DNA from: Plectrocnemia conspersa
Taxonomy: Eukaryota > Arthropoda > Insecta > Trichoptera > Polycentropodidae
Assembly (NCBI GenBank): GCA_009617715.1
Contig: VTFK01000445.1
Coordinates: 62,001 to 126,000, forward strand
Length of the DNA: 64,000 nt
Direction: 5' to 3'
Shown here: piece after piece, positions 22,431 to 34,790 of the stretch
How positions within the stretch are numbered: the stretch's first letter is position 1
Layout of the letters: the number at the start of each line of letters is the position of its first letter
Position numbers and translations under genes: made by a program
Notes under the pieces: generated by a model
Told to the model about the DNA's origin: nothing
Seen by the model: the letters and a program-made list of their open reading frames with translations, nothing else
The model's database searches: none

Positions 22431-25400
22431 CTGCGGATAAAAACAATTATTAAATATAATTTTAATATACTATAAATATTATTACATTATATATTATAAT
22501 ATTTCATATATATTTTACTCTATAGATAAAGATGATTTTGTCGTAGTTAATTTACCAGAAGAACATCTCGTACCGGTTTACCCTTGAGACCCTTTTTCGG
22601 GTAAATGATTTTTTTAATAGATCATATATGTTTGTATAGGTATAGCGAAATGTATGCGCGTTTCTTTAATCAACAATAATTATTTTTAGTAAAACTTTCA
22701 CTCTGAATTTATTTGGATTCCAAACAATAATAATTCGTACACACATAATCCGAGAGTTCGCCTTCGTTTTGTTTGTATTTTGACTGAAATCTCTTGAAAG
22801 CTGCCGAAAACGATTCGAGTAATTCCATTAGCTTTGTGTTATTTAAATTTTATACGTATTGAGCGAAAAAATATAGGCGTAATACTCTTTTGGTCCCTAA
22901 AAATAAAAGCTTGTATTTTATCTTATTCATTGTATTTTTTCTTCCTGTTTAACCGTTTAAACTTTTAATAAGCTCAAGAAAAGTATAAGTGGATTTTCTC
23001 GGTTTTAAGATTCTATTATGATTATTTCTCTTGCACAATTTACATCAATACCTGTGCATATAATGTATAAAATTATGATATTTTACACTTTGAATATAAA
23101 GAATGACAAAATACAAATGGTCTTTTAATGTAATATAAAAAATAAAAATCATGGGGATAATAAAAAATATTTAATATGTACTTATTAACTATTAACGAAC
23201 CTTTATTAAATAAGTATCGAGTTATATTCAGACGATTTAAAATATAATATGCATACTATTTGAGTCCATCTGGGATTACATATAGTGATTTAATCACAAA
23301 ACGCAAAATATTATGTGAATATGCTTGGAATTTCCTTTGGGATTTCCAGATGAAAAACAATATAGCTCAGATTTAAACCAAGGTTTGCTGTGTATATTTG
23401 GCGAAAGTTATATTATACTAAAACTCTATGTAACTTCAAATACAGTCGTCTGTGTTGAAGTATATTTTCATTAGGTTTAAACACAGATGCAGCAGCAGCT
23501 CTCCTTGAATGTATACCGAGCTTTAGAAAACATTTCAAATTGGAACGGAACAAAACCTTCGATTTAAGCCTTTGATAATTATGTCAGAGAGTAGTCGATC
23601 GTAATAACAATGGATTTATTTTTTATTATTGTGATTTACTAATAAATAAAGTAAGCCCAATAAAAAAAATTGTTAAGCTATATTTATTGCTTAAAATAAT
23701 AGTTCAATTCTTAGTAGATTTTTGTTAATTTGCTTATAATAATATAAATTAGTAAATTTTGTCGTCGGCAAAGTTCAGAGTATAAAATCTTTCATAGAGG
23801 TATAAATAAGAGTTATTTACTTCAAATTAATAATAATTTTAAGTTATAATGAAATTGAAATATTATAAATACAATAGTTTTAAATTTATAATTGAAAAAA
23901 AATTACATAAAAATAAACAAGACTAGAAAATATTAAACGTATCTTAAAATTTTAAATCTGATACAAAAATTTCCCATATTTTTTTTATAAAATTTTTTTT
24001 TTGAAAATGACAAGAATAAGGAAACACGATCGTAAGATTACAGGGCATTCTAAAGTTACCGAGAACTGACGGGTTGTCGACACCGCCCTTTATCAACTTT
24101 ACTACGCTGAGAATGCATTCAATTGTAATTCCATGCTCCTAGCAAAAAACTAAGCCGAGCATATTGCAAATTTTGCTGTTGTGCATATAAAATCCCCATC
24201 AATAATAGTAACAATCAACTAGAAATCCATGTTATCGATTAACGAAAAAGTGGTTGCAGTTATTGACTACATATGTCTACATTATATAAAAATTATTTTG
24301 GTATTAAGCTATAGGAATGTAGTTACTAACAATCGTTTGTCTTATTTTTAGTAAACGCAAGTCACTCATATGCATTTCCAAAGATCTAAAAGTATAACAT
24401 TTGTCACAGAAAAGTTATGAATTGTATTAGTTATAATATTATATTTAAATTTCTAACAACACAATCAATGGTAATCAACGTAATGACGCACAGCGTAATA
24501 ACTCACAAATATACAATATTTTGCTTCCAATATTTGATTGAAGGCAACTTCCCAGAATGTTGTCTTTTAATAGCACAATAATAGAAGCTTCATTAGGGGA
24601 TTGTTTGTTGAAATTTGCGCAAAACATGTTTCGTTCGACGAAAGTTTAATAGAGTAATTTGTATCTTTTGATTAGTCGCTCTGGGTGGGAAGAATTACAA
24701 TAACACAGAAGCGCGTTATATACTCAGCAAATTATGCTCTTTTATTATCACAATTTTGTTCTAGGAAACATAAAAAGTAATGCTGTTACCCGTTTCTTAT
24801 TTTGGCAAAGGGCCTACGAGGGATTTTTAATGTAATCTTGGTTTTATGTCGCGTATCTAAGCCCCAATGCTTTCGGACGTTGATGGAAAACATTTTCTAA
24901 GATCGGTTTTTTGTTCCCCTCTCACTTCGTTTAGAAGATATTATAATTAATGTACCTAATATAGCCTAAGCACTGTAATAAAATAAAAATATATAAACCA
25001 CATTTGTATCATAAAATTAGGGCATTAGAAAAAATATTTTTTAATACTGCTTATTTAACTTTATTTAAGAATTTTGTTATTTTAAAACCATTCTAATGAA
25101 ATGTACAGACAAAATTTTACAAAGAGTAAAATTGTAAAACTAATTATGTTAAAATTAACTATTATTTGCATAAGTATAAATTAATTTATAATGCCCTGAA
25201 ACCCATAAATTATGTTGGCTGAATCTGTGCCAAACAGTTATCTGATAAATCTAAGATGAAATATGTATATCAGTCATAATTGAAATGACCAAAATATACG
25301 CCTTTTAAAACTTTTTATTACCATATAATTAAGTACTATTTTAATTTTGATTAAGATTATTTTCATAATAAATATTTCATTATACATATTAGGTAATCGT

Positions 25401-26055
25401 AAAATTAATGTCGATTTTTGTAATGAAACTAAAAAGTTTTTATCATTTTATTAATTTGAAAGTAATTTACTTTTTAAGATATAACTTCTAGATCAATTTT
25501 TGATGTTCAAGTTGATTCAAAATATTCACATTGTCTCCATTTTGATTTTTTAAATTTAAAAAAAAAAATGATTTCAGGATTACCTTATATTATTTATAAA
25601 TATGTAATACAATATTTGTTATAATTAAGAAATATCTTATTAAATTTTTTAATTATCTTTAATCAATTTATTAATTATCTTGAAATCGACAAAAAATAAT
25701 ATTTAAGTTGAATAGTGAAAGCACTATCTTTTAATTAGGAAATAATTCTATCTAACTTATTTAATAATGTATAGATTTTACGGCAATTACTTGCTATATG
25801 TTTGCTTAATGCTCATCATGCTGCATCGCGGAAATCTATCAAGTTAAGATGATCAAATTCGTAATAAAAAAATTGAGCAAATTCAATTTCTATTTTTTTA
25901 ATTAAATTCTACATTTTACAAAGTAACAATTTTAACGTAGAGCGTTAAAATTTGAAGCAAGTCCCTCCGACATTGATATATATTTCTTAATAGCAAGTAG
26001 AAAGCATAAAATGATTTTTCTATAAAAGATACTTTTTTTTTTAAATAATATTTAC
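22431..26055 (-). other. Intron between the two RGK-like exons
   Basis: The 3.6-kb intron has GT-AG borders (GTAAAT at its 5' end, CCGCAG at its 3' end) and phase 1. It is AT-rich. No second gene is recognised inside. A GC-richer patch near 24.02-24.13 kb has no supported frame. Confidence 0.75.
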
Positions 26056-26355
26056 CTTGTCCATCATAAGCATTAATGCACTCAGAAGTCTGGAACTGAC
26101 TGACGAGAGCGGTTTTTCCAACACCTGGACCGCCCATAATTGCTACCTTATGAGCAGAAGTCGGTGGAGATGTTCGACGTGGATGGTCCGGACTTTCACA
26201 AGTACCAACACCACCACCACCACCTCCACCACCACCACCACCACCACCACCTCCACCTCCACCTCCTCCTACATCACCCCTTCCAGCTGGAGAGGGAGCC
26301 AAACTGTTGGACCTCGATCTTCGTCTTCTGAACGAGTCGCCTCGGTTTACAATGC
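26056..26355 (-). CDS. RGK-like small GTPase, exon with poly-Gly and P-loop
   Basis: A 300-bp exon begins after a pyrimidine-rich acceptor (TTTTTTGTTTTCAG) and ends at CAAG|GTAAAT. It encodes a basic Ser/Arg segment (R-G-D-S-F-R-R-R-R-S-R-S-N-S-L-A-P), a poly-Gly run of more than 20 residues, a Pro/Ser linker, and then V-A-I-M-G-G-P-G-V-G-K-T-A-L-V-S-Q-F. That last block is a beta1/P-loop/alpha1 of a Ras-superfamily GTPase, followed by T-S-E-C-I-N-A-Y-D. Long N-terminal extensions with Arg-Ser-x-Ser stretches (14-3-3-like sites) and the S-E-x-x-x-A-Y-D block fit the RGK (Rad/Gem/Rem) family. RGK proteins inhibit voltage-gated calcium channels and affect the cytoskeleton. An ATG occurs at the exon border, but it overlaps the acceptor; an upstream coding exon is more likely. 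Confidence 0.82.
26197..26274. repeat. CCA/CCT trinucleotide repeat coding poly-Gly
   Basis: On the plus strand this is a run of CAC/CCA triplets with CCT interruptions. On the minus strand it is in frame with the RGK-like exon and encodes a glycine run. Such repeats expand and contract, so the length of this tract probably varies between individuals. Confidence 0.9.
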
Positions 26356-27565
26356 CTGAAAACAAAAAAATAGAACGGTGTTAATTACAATTACTCAATT
26401 ACCAAAGTATTTATTTATTGATTGTATTGTTTTTATCATTAAACTGGCTATTTTTTTATTTTTGTAATGTGTACAATTTATGTGAAAATAATTCATTATT
26501 AGTGTTGCTCTATTTTTTATTATTTTATTTGAACAACGTTTTTAACCAAGAATGATTTTTTAATAAAAAGAGAATTAAGTGGAATGATTCTGTAAAGACA
26601 ATATTTTTAGCTACATGTTTAGTTACTATTGTAAATTATTAATCTAAATACGTGTATGTGTAGAGCTTGATACTAATGCAACATGCACAAAAATAAAACA
26701 ATACATAAAAAAATATTTACATTAACTATTAGATTATAATTTATATAATAATAGCTATACCACAATGCGTCTATCAACTGCGAGTATCTGGATGAGATAA
26801 ATTTGATAGCAAACAATTTAAATACGGCGTTTAAGAAGTGATGCCAATCTACGTGTTTAATCCTCTACGGTAACTTCTGTTAATTTTGTTCTTCAGTTAT
26901 CGTGAATCATCTCAGTAAGTATTATCTTTTTATAAAGAACATACTACATAGGTTTGATGTAAATGATTGCAAAGAAGAAATATTGCTAAAAAACCATGAC
27001 GTATATACACATTTTGCCACATCGGAATTAAAAATAACCCACTCTTAGATATTTTGGCTATCGAATATTCCAGGTATGCAATTACATATTTTTAATCATT
27101 GTAAAATGTCGTCCATTTGATAACATTTATGAGTTGTCCGTTGGCTGATATATTGCGGGTCGTCGCTCGGAACGAAACGATCTAGGTGAATTTTTTTGCT
27201 GCAATAATGGTTTTAATTTATTATGTTTATATACCTTGGTGTATACAACAACTTACTCACTACCCTAAATATTGTCACAAACAACGTAAAAATCAAAAAG
27301 TCGAGAGCCGATGACTGACATTGTAGGACAAATATAAAATTAATTCAATTATAGAGAGCAATAAAATGACTATACAAAAATGGAACTAAACTTCTTTAGC
27401 TAAATAATCAACTGCATCACAATCATTGTCACGCAACGCGATCATCGTGAAAGATAGTCTCCCAAATAACAATAGATAAAAAAATACGTTTTGTTAGCAT
27501 TTATATGGTTTGATCGACATTAACTTTCAATCCTCATACATACTAAGTATATATTACACGTTCAC
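26356..27565 (-). other. AT-rich DNA, probably upstream intron of the RGK-like gene
   Basis: The acceptor at 26356-26357 implies that this stretch is intronic. I could not identify the preceding exon. A GC-richer patch near 27.15-27.20 kb has no supported frame. Confidence 0.5.
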
Positions 27566-27905
27566 GTTTAAAACGTACCTGGTTTATTTGCAATTCGAGT
27601 AATTAAATTCAGTCAAATCTAACGAATATGTGCATTAAATCAAAAGCAATGATAATTTTTATGTATTGTGAAAGGAAAAACTCACTTTTCGGCCTCGGAG
27701 CTTGTCGACGGGAATTCAAAATTTGAAGATTTCATTATGAAGATTGTTTATCTAGTTTAATCAATGTATTCTTTTAATCCTTACACACATTATGTATTAA
27801 TTTCATTTTCATAGTTATAACATACCTAGTTAATTTGCAATCCGTATATTTATATTCAGTCAATTTGAACAACGCACATGAAAAAAAATGAAAATTATTG
27901 TCGCG
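27566..27905. repeat. Diverged duplication, about 250 bp apart
   Basis: The block at 27573-27633 (GTACCTGGTTTATTTGCAAT, then ATTCAGTCAA and ATGTGCAT) is repeated at 27821-27880 (CATACCTAGTTAATTTGCAA, then ATTCAGTCAA and GCACATG). Surrounding bases are similar in part. This is an old tandem duplication of roughly 250 bp. Confidence 0.6.
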
Positions 27906-29748
27906 TAGCAAAATTTTGTTTAAATAAGAATTATTTGAAACTGTTGTCACGGTAATGTCAGCCATCTTGTTTTATATTTGAATGCTTATTTTTCATTGGT
28001 CGAAACAACAGAATGCATTACCGGTGCCTCGGAAAGCAATGAAGTAAATTCAATTTTTATTTTTATTATTATAATTAAATATATTTCTTTTGTTTACGTG
28101 TATTATTACAATATATACACCGTTCATATAAAGCAATACGATTTACTTAAGTTCTTGATTCATTAAATATATTAAGAGAAATCTATATTGTTGTATAAGC
28201 AATTTAATTCTTATAGGGATGAGTTGTTAGTTAGTGTTGAGACAAATTAAATATACTATATTTTCTACATAAAAAACAGACGTTGAAAATCTATAATAAA
28301 AAACTCAGTGTTTTTGTTGTTCTTAGAATTATTTAGAATTACTTCATTAAAATTGATAAAATCATAAAATTTTAAGTTAACTAGACTTAAACATTAATAA
28401 ATAAGTAATATAAAATATACCATGGAACCATTCTTCCACTTTGAATACATACGTTAGTCTTAATTAGTGCGTTTTTAAACGACACGGTGAACTTTTGTAG
28501 AACCAATCTAAAAACATCTTAATTGTTAAAAGTTATATTTTTTTAGTTTTAAAGTGTATTTTATTTTTTTTATCTAATCATATAGAAATAGATATCCTGA
28601 TGTAATGAAATAAATAACGTAAAATTAACTTTTTATTATTTAAAAAATATAAGCAAAATGTGGATAATGCAAAAAACATGCTGCGCCACTGATAAAAAAT
28701 ATAATTTTTGATCTGAGAGTCGGACGTATGGCTCTCAAACCACAATCAGGACCTTTTATCCATTATTCAGCTAAACAAAGCGCGTTCATGCGTAAAGAAA
28801 CCATATTTTCATTACAATAAAAGGCTGCCTTGATTCGTGTCAAAGGATCCATTTCGCCTCTGCATGCACATATTGGATTTTTTATTTCCCCCTCGTTCTC
28901 AATCTGAGAAACACTTTTCCTTCAATAGCTGGCTCTCCTTTGTTTCCGGGTTTACTTCCGAAATTCAAGGTATTTTAGTTTTTTCTCTTTATGGTATACA
29001 ACGACCCTTTTCGCAGGCTTTTCTTTTCCCCCTAAATAATAATCTACCTTTTTTGGACTAAATATGACGAACCTGTAATTTTGCTTTCGCTCTACTTATA
29101 AATATGATGAGCGATATATTCAAATACAAAGATAAAAATATATTTATTCAAAAAAATAATATTTACCGGAAAAAAGGTAGCTAAAATAATTACATGTATT
29201 AAATATGTATGGTAAGTAAGGACATCATCAATAAATAACTCGTTGTTTTGATTGATCATTTGGTTTTATTATATATTTTATGATTCACAATATTCAGAAT
29301 TTTTTAGAAAAATTATAGATTATTGAAAACCAGTCGCGATAATACTAAATCATTGAAATTGAGAATTTTGTTTCTAGGCTCATTAAATGTATTGAGATTT
29401 ATGGGGACTATGTTAAAAAAATTAAATGTGTTTTAAAGTCGATCTTTATTATAGTATATTTACAAATGTGTAAGTTCAGTATATATAATACATATGTTAC
29501 AGTGAATGTAAATAGTATAAATATAATTTCACTAACTCAGCCAGTAAAAATATATCAAACAATTGAATAATATTTTTACTATTTAGTATCAGTAAAACTG
29601 CATTTTTTTACAAACGGAAAATCTGGTACACGTTTTTCCACATTATCAGAGACTAACATAATTAAGATCAACATAATGTTTATAAAACTCAATTTGACAG
29701 TTGATAAACATAAATTTGCTGTTAAAATCCGAACCTAAGCGAAACAAC
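27906..29748. other. AT-rich DNA without recognisable features
   Basis: AT-rich throughout. A pyrimidine-rich stretch at 28.84-29.06 kb stays open for about 74 codons on the plus strand, but its Phe/Ser/Leu-rich peptide looks like a by-product of composition. Confidence 0.5.
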
Positions 29749-29794
29749 CTAATAATAGTTCAAAAACTCTTGTTAGTTTTAGAACTATTATTAG
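29749..29794. other. Strong 46-nt hairpin, 20-position stem
   Basis: CTAATAATAGTTC (29749-29761) pairs with GAACTATTATTAG (29782-29794). Inside, AAAACT pairs with AGTTTT around the loop CTTGTT. The only defect is one A-A mismatch. The stem is long for chance, even in AT-rich DNA. Candidates are a short structured RNA, a miRNA-like precursor (the stem is shorter than usual) or a fold-back transposon end. Confidence 0.5.
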
Positions 29795-29814
29795 ATCTTA
29801 AAAAATGGATTTGA

Positions 29815-30057
29815 ATGGTCACTTTAAAGCGGAATATAATTTTATCAACGCTGAATCGATTGATCGTGTCCCAATGTGACAAAATGACATTTCTTTCATA
29901 CTACGAATCACAGATGCTGATGTTGGCTGGCCAATTGCATCGCTTGCAAATCCGACCATACAATATACGCATTTATCATTTAAAAACAGTTGAAGCTATA
30001 ATATTCATATTTATATTTTTATATATTGTAAGTATAAATATTCACACTGCAATTTAA
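29815..30057 (+). CDS. Candidate 80-aa ORF after the hairpin, not recognised
   Basis: This frame starts with a true ATG 20 bases after the hairpin and runs 80 codons to TAA. It is moderately GC-rich over its first 60 codons and AT-rich after that. The peptide has a polar front (R-N-I-I-L-S-T-L-N-R, Q-M-L-M-L-A-G-Q-L-H-R-L) and ends in a strongly hydrophobic I-I-F-I-F-I-F-L-Y-I-V segment, which could be a membrane anchor. A GTAAGTAT donor-like word lies in frame near the end, so part may be an exon running into an intron. No family is recognised; random openness is possible. Confidence 0.2.
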   Translation: MVTLKRNIILSTLNRLIVSQCDKMTFLSYYESQMLMLAGQLHRLQIRPYNIRIYHLKTVEAIIFIFIFLYIVSINIHTAI

Positions 30058-32309
30058 TATTGTATTAGATAACATTTAATTAAATTAAAACATGAAATAT
30101 ATAATATTTCTAATGTTGCAATTATATTTCCTGAAATTCAATAATATTATTCTTACGCCATTCTATTATATATTCTATGAGCATTTTACATGTATAAAAT
30201 AACAAGTAATCATAATAAAAGCGTTTAAAGAAAATTGGACTACTCTATTGTCGCGGAAAGCAATACTGAAAAGTGACAAAATAATTGTAATGATCCTTCA
30301 TATAAAATATAAAAAGGCATAATTTAGAAATATACTATGTATATAAATTGACGTATACCCAATTGCTTTGCAAATTCATTCTGGAAGTGCTGGCTGTATC
30401 GATTTGCCGCCTCTTTTGGTTATTTTTTTATTTAACCTTATTATTTGCTTCACAGTATGTATAAATTCACAGAAAAAATAACATTTATTACAAATAATCA
30501 TATAAAATTATATATATTACTATAATTGTTTTTATTTTACAAGAATAAGGACATTTAATGTAATATTGTTTTACTCATATTATTTTATATTTACTGCCAT
30601 TTTATCTTTACGATTGGCTCAAATATATTCACGTATAATCATAATAAAAATATGTACACATTTTTATATAAAACACTTTGTTCTCATACGGTTTTCATTC
30701 CATTTTCTTTATACTTGTTTACGTTATCTATATTTTTATTGTGTATTTTGCGACCCTTCGCGCTCTATTCTTTTGGCGACACACTATATCGCCATCGTTG
30801 TTCCACTTCCGATGCTAGTCCCTTAGGGCTTTCGTATAAATCTTCGGCTAAAAGTGTTGAACAAACGTCCAAAGGACGCACTGTACCTTCGTGAAAAAAA
30901 TGTGGAAAATTGAACTACTTTCTTGACTCGCTTTTCGCAAAGTATTCAATTCAATTTAATTTTTCTTCTTGCCTACGGCCCAAGAGAGGAAATTGTGTCA
31001 CACCATTTAAACACGCCGAGTTGAAAAAAATATAAAACATGGAATTTTTTTGCAGTTAATAATTATTCAAATTAAAACGTTCGACTAAAATATAAATATA
31101 TTTATTTAATAAAAATGTACAACTATAAAAGTAATATATATGTAAAGCTAAGTAATGAAATGCTATAATATGTAGATGTCAGTCCGTAAGTTATCATGGT
31201 GCTAATTTGACGTATGTTTTGCAAGTTAGTAACATTGACAAAGTTTATAATGTTCTCAGTCCCATCAAAATAAGTTATTTTAAATTAAATGTAATATTTA
31301 TATTTATTACAATATATACTATTTGTTTCTGTGCACATGTTTTCTAGCTATTTTAAAAGTCGCTATTTGAAAGTTGAATTATTCTGAACATGTGTCAAAT
31401 GGAGTTAAGTCAAACGAACACCCTCTAACAAAAAATACGAAACTCAAACCAGCGACGAAGCATCGAGATAGAATAAATCAAAAAGTTTGGTTCACAGTTA
31501 AACCTTCCATGTTTAGCCGAATTTCTATTAAAAGAGAAGAAATAAGCTGAATAACTAGTTATAATTTTATTTAATATATAATAACAACTCTTTCTATGAT
31601 TATTATTTATATAATAAACTAAAAAGTTTTTGTATCAGATGTCAACAATTCAATACGTTTCTCGTTATCATCAATGTTTAAGTTGACTCAAGTTAGTCGG
31701 CTATAAGACAAAACTTTATGCCGAGAAGCTTTTAGCGCTGAGATGATATTATTAATGCATTAAGAAATTTGTATAACGTTTCATTGTGGTGTGAAAGTTA
31801 AAATGTATTATTTAAATAATATAATAAATATAATGTAATTTTATAAAAGTCATTTAAGTAAGTTATCGTTTTAGTTTATATTTAAAACAAGATTGTATTT
31901 AAATACAGTATACGTATCTTTCTTTTCTTATGGTATTATTTACCTTATTTTTTTTAGATTGTTGAAGAATTAAATTTGCGGTATTCATTTAATCAAATTT
32001 AAATATTTCTAGGAAGCAACACAAAATAAACATATAGTTCATTCTTAATCAAAAGATAATGTTTTTCTTTTCTCTCAAAGAGACAAAGTTAATCCTTTTT
32101 CCAGCACCACATTTTAAAAGCGTCTATCCTTGTTATCTCTCTGGCTTATATGTTCCATATATCATGTAGTATTTTAGAAATAAAAAAAATATTCTATTTG
32201 GCGAATATTATTTTTTATAAATTATTCGATTAAGATTTATATTTAATTTAATAGGTATTATTCCTGAAAAACGTAATATCCATAAAATAAAAATCCCATT
32301 ATTTCGAAC
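30058..32309. other. AT-rich DNA without recognisable features
   Basis: Mostly AT-rich. A plus-strand stretch at 30.65-30.89 kb stays open for 80 codons and becomes GC-richer at its end (S-S-A-K-S-V-E-Q-T-S-K-G-R). There is no recognisable product and no convincing splice borders. Confidence 0.45.
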
Positions 32310-33075
32310 ATAAAATTCACATTGCGTGAAAGCGAGCGTGTTTTACGTGTTGCAACCACTCGAGCTTTACGATGATGAATCTCCATCGCAGATCAGATGT
32401 GGCAGAAACACACAGACAACATCCGCATATGCATTTGAGAATCTCTTTGTGAGAGTCGAGAGCCGGCAAAAGCGTACGGCAAACACTTCAAACGGCCGGT
32501 TCTTATTTTAGACGCGATCGGGTCTATTCTCGGAGGACGTACAACGGCCAGCATTCGACATATGGGAGCTGTTAGTGTCCCGAGTCTGAAAGAGGAAGAA
32601 TGACTAGACACGTGTGAGCGAATGCAATCTGTGCGAATACTAGGGGACCATGTCACCTGAAGATTCCCATGCCATATCGAAAAACAGTAAAAAAAATAAC
32701 AAAAAATATTAATGATGAATTTTTAATTCAGGGAGGAGGTAAAAATTGCAAGGTACTACGAGAGGAGGTTAAACACTTTGCGGTTTAACACAAAGAAGAT
32801 AGTAGATGCACAATTATTTTTGTGGTAATATATTAACTGTCATTAGTGTTGCGGCTGAGGTAGCATAAGCACCCATGGTGCTATTACTAGGATAATACGC
32901 AATGCAATTACAATGTCGCATAGGCAACGAGAGCCTATGCGTCTCCCTGAGCGCTCGGGAGAAAAACTTATAAATCGCCTATAACATATTTAGTACTACG
33001 GGGGGAGGGGGGGTCGGAAACTGCTCACCCGGCCGTCACAAGCTGTGTGCCCACCCAAAGGGTCAAACCATTACA
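32310..33075. promoter_or_regulatory. GC/CpG-rich island with hairpins
   Basis: This island is far GC-richer than its surroundings. In its first half both strands stay open (plus 32326-32511; minus 32656 down to 32393). The minus-strand stretch is preceded by an acceptor-like TCTTCAG. The second half has a series of hairpins and ends in a G-run (G6 A G7 at 33000-33013) and a CACCCGGCCGTCACAAGC patch. It lies 6 kb upstream of the RGK-like exons on their strand, so it could hold that gene's promoter and first exon. That is inference; a transposon fragment is the main alternative. Confidence 0.3.
32917..32962. other. Two adjacent perfect hairpins
   Basis: CGCATAGGC (32917-32925) pairs with GCCTATGCG (32933-32941) over a 7-base loop. 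Immediately after, TCTCCC (32942-32947) pairs with GGGAGA (32957-32962) over a loop that is itself the palindrome-like TGAGCGCTC. A third small one, AGCACC-CAT-GGTGCT, lies about 40 bases upstream. The back-to-back arrangement suggests structured RNA or a cruciform-prone control region. Confidence 0.5.
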
Positions 33076-34256
33076 ATATGACAGTATATACTGACTTGTA
33101 AAATTAACTTTGTAAAGAGATAAAAAGATAGCTACATGAAATGCTAATGTGTGCTGTTCCTTTATAATAATTTTTCTTTTCCACCTGATATTGCTTAACC
33201 CATTCGACGCGATAATAAAAAAATAAATATTAAATTGATTTTAATGAATGCAAATTTTACCTTGTTACTGTGTTTAAATGTTTTGTTTTTTTTTATTATA
33301 TTTTATGTTTATTCAGCAAAAAAAGTTTTTTCTTCGAAATCATTTTCTTACTGATTTTTGCGTAAAAAGATAAAAATTGAATCAGGGGACTATGGTCGAT
33401 TTAAGCGTACAAAGGATTAATGAGACTTTTATTTTATTTTAAATCTTTAAATATATAAGAAAATATGTGTTTTTTTCAAACGGAAAGAAAATTGATATTT
33501 TTAGTCCAATAGTACACTTGCAGAAGTAACATACATGCTTCACTATACTGAACTTTTAATAATCGATAATTTTAAAAGGTTATCCATTTTTTGCTATTTC
33601 ACTTTTCAAACTATGCGTTTTACTGCCATTTTACAGAAAAGTAAAACGTCATTTTTATAGTTTTCATTAAACTTATTTTTGTAAATTTTATCAATAATAT
33701 TTTAAATACGATACATTATTTAAAACCCAATATTTCAATCACTATGTACTTATCTAACCTATCGTATAATAAAAGCCTTTTCAATTCATATTTAATTTAT
33801 ATTTATAGAACATTAGCAAACATTAAATTTACATTTTGAAAATATGCAAGAAATTGTAAATATAAGTTTGAATAATACATAAATTATTGTAAAAACTAAA
33901 CGGTGTATGAAAATTACTATTATTTTTACTTGCCAATATTATTTTGCGCTTCTGATATGTAAACGTAAATATAATATATTCATATAATAAAATAGTTTCA
34001 GATAATTAAAAAAACAACTTTATCGAAGTATATTTTTAATAAAACAACAACAACGGAGACTTATCCTTGTATTTTTATATAGTTAAGGTATTTAATTATA
34101 TGAAAATACAATTACTTGAACGCCTACAAAAACAAGCTTAGAAGAAAATTTCATCCTCGGGCACGTAAATAAGTCGACGTCCTCCGTTCAATAATTAAAT
34201 ATCGTTTTTTATCTTGTTTTAACGTTAACGAAGCTTCTAATAACACTGTATATTAT
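33076..34256. other. AT-rich DNA without recognisable features
   Basis: Plain AT-rich sequence up to the target duplication of the foldback element; no feature supported. Confidence 0.6.
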
Positions 34257-34265
34257 ATGTCCGAG
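34257..34265 (+). repeat. Left 9-bp target-site duplication
   Basis: ATGTCCGAG here is repeated exactly at 37015-37023, right at the two outer ends of the inverted-repeat element 34266-37014. A 9-bp duplication is the size made by Mutator-like and foldback-type elements. Confidence 0.85.
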
Positions 34266-34655
34266 GGCGGCCGGTCAAAAGAGCGTGCGTCAAATGAGCG
34301 CCGTCATATGAGCGCTGCATTATAAGCGCTGCGTTATAAGAGCGTTTACCAAAATAGCGCTGTAACAAAATAGCATACGTCAAATGCGCAGACAGTCATA
34401 TGAGGGCTTGACAAAAGAGAGCACGTCATAAGAGCGCAAAAATACTTTGAGAAAATCAAGTAATGAATATTTTAAGAATTGGGTATGCAAATTATAAGTA
34501 AATTGTGAGAAATTTACAAAGAATAAAAATTCACGAGTTAAAATTAGTATTTTATGTGCCAAAGCGTAATGACAATTAATATGATTAGTCAATGAAAATA
34601 TTATTATTTATTAATTATTACGTACATACAAAAGTATGGCTCCCCATCCCCATAC
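34266..34655 (+). repeat. Left inverted arm, AGCGC-unit array plus unique part
   Basis: The first 170 bp hold about ten degenerate units spaced 15-18 bp apart, each centred on AGCG(C). A unique 200-bp part follows, starting CAAAAATACTTTGAGAAAAT. It matches the plus-oriented arms at 38.55 and 42.24 kb and, inverted, the arm at 36.65-37.01 kb. Confidence 0.85.
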
Positions 34656-34670
34656 ATATAATATACATCA

Positions 34671-34790
34671 GTGGCGTGCGATGACTGAAAAGGGCATGCA
34701 GTTAGGGGGGATGGGAAAAAAACTATATATTTTTTAGTTTATTTTTTTTATTTTATAAACATATGTATTTATTTTTGAAAATTATATTGA
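34671..34790 (-). mobile_element. hAT element terminus, inserted inside the foldback element
   Basis: CAGTGGCGTGCG at 34671 begins a 120-bp stretch that matches, on the minus strand, the terminus at 39430-39566 of the broken hAT gene at 39.2 kb (CGCACGCCAC end, purine-rich G-run, then the AT-rich 3' flank). hAT ends typically start with CAG(T/G)G. The remainder of the hAT element is absent here and sequence passes directly into body B1. Confidence 0.65.

Noticed and set aside
26057..26359. Plus-strand open frames rich in His or Thr across the trinucleotide repeat
   Set aside because: They are shadows of the minus-strand RGK-like exon; the repeat stays open in all frames.
28837..29061. Plus-strand 74-codon frame
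   Set aside because: No ATG start, and the Phe/Ser/Leu/Pro peptide follows from pyrimidine-rich sequence.
30566..30894. Overlapping plus-strand frames of 80-86 codons
   Set aside because: Two frames are open together, the content is aromatic and Leu-rich from T-rich DNA, and there is no splice or start support.
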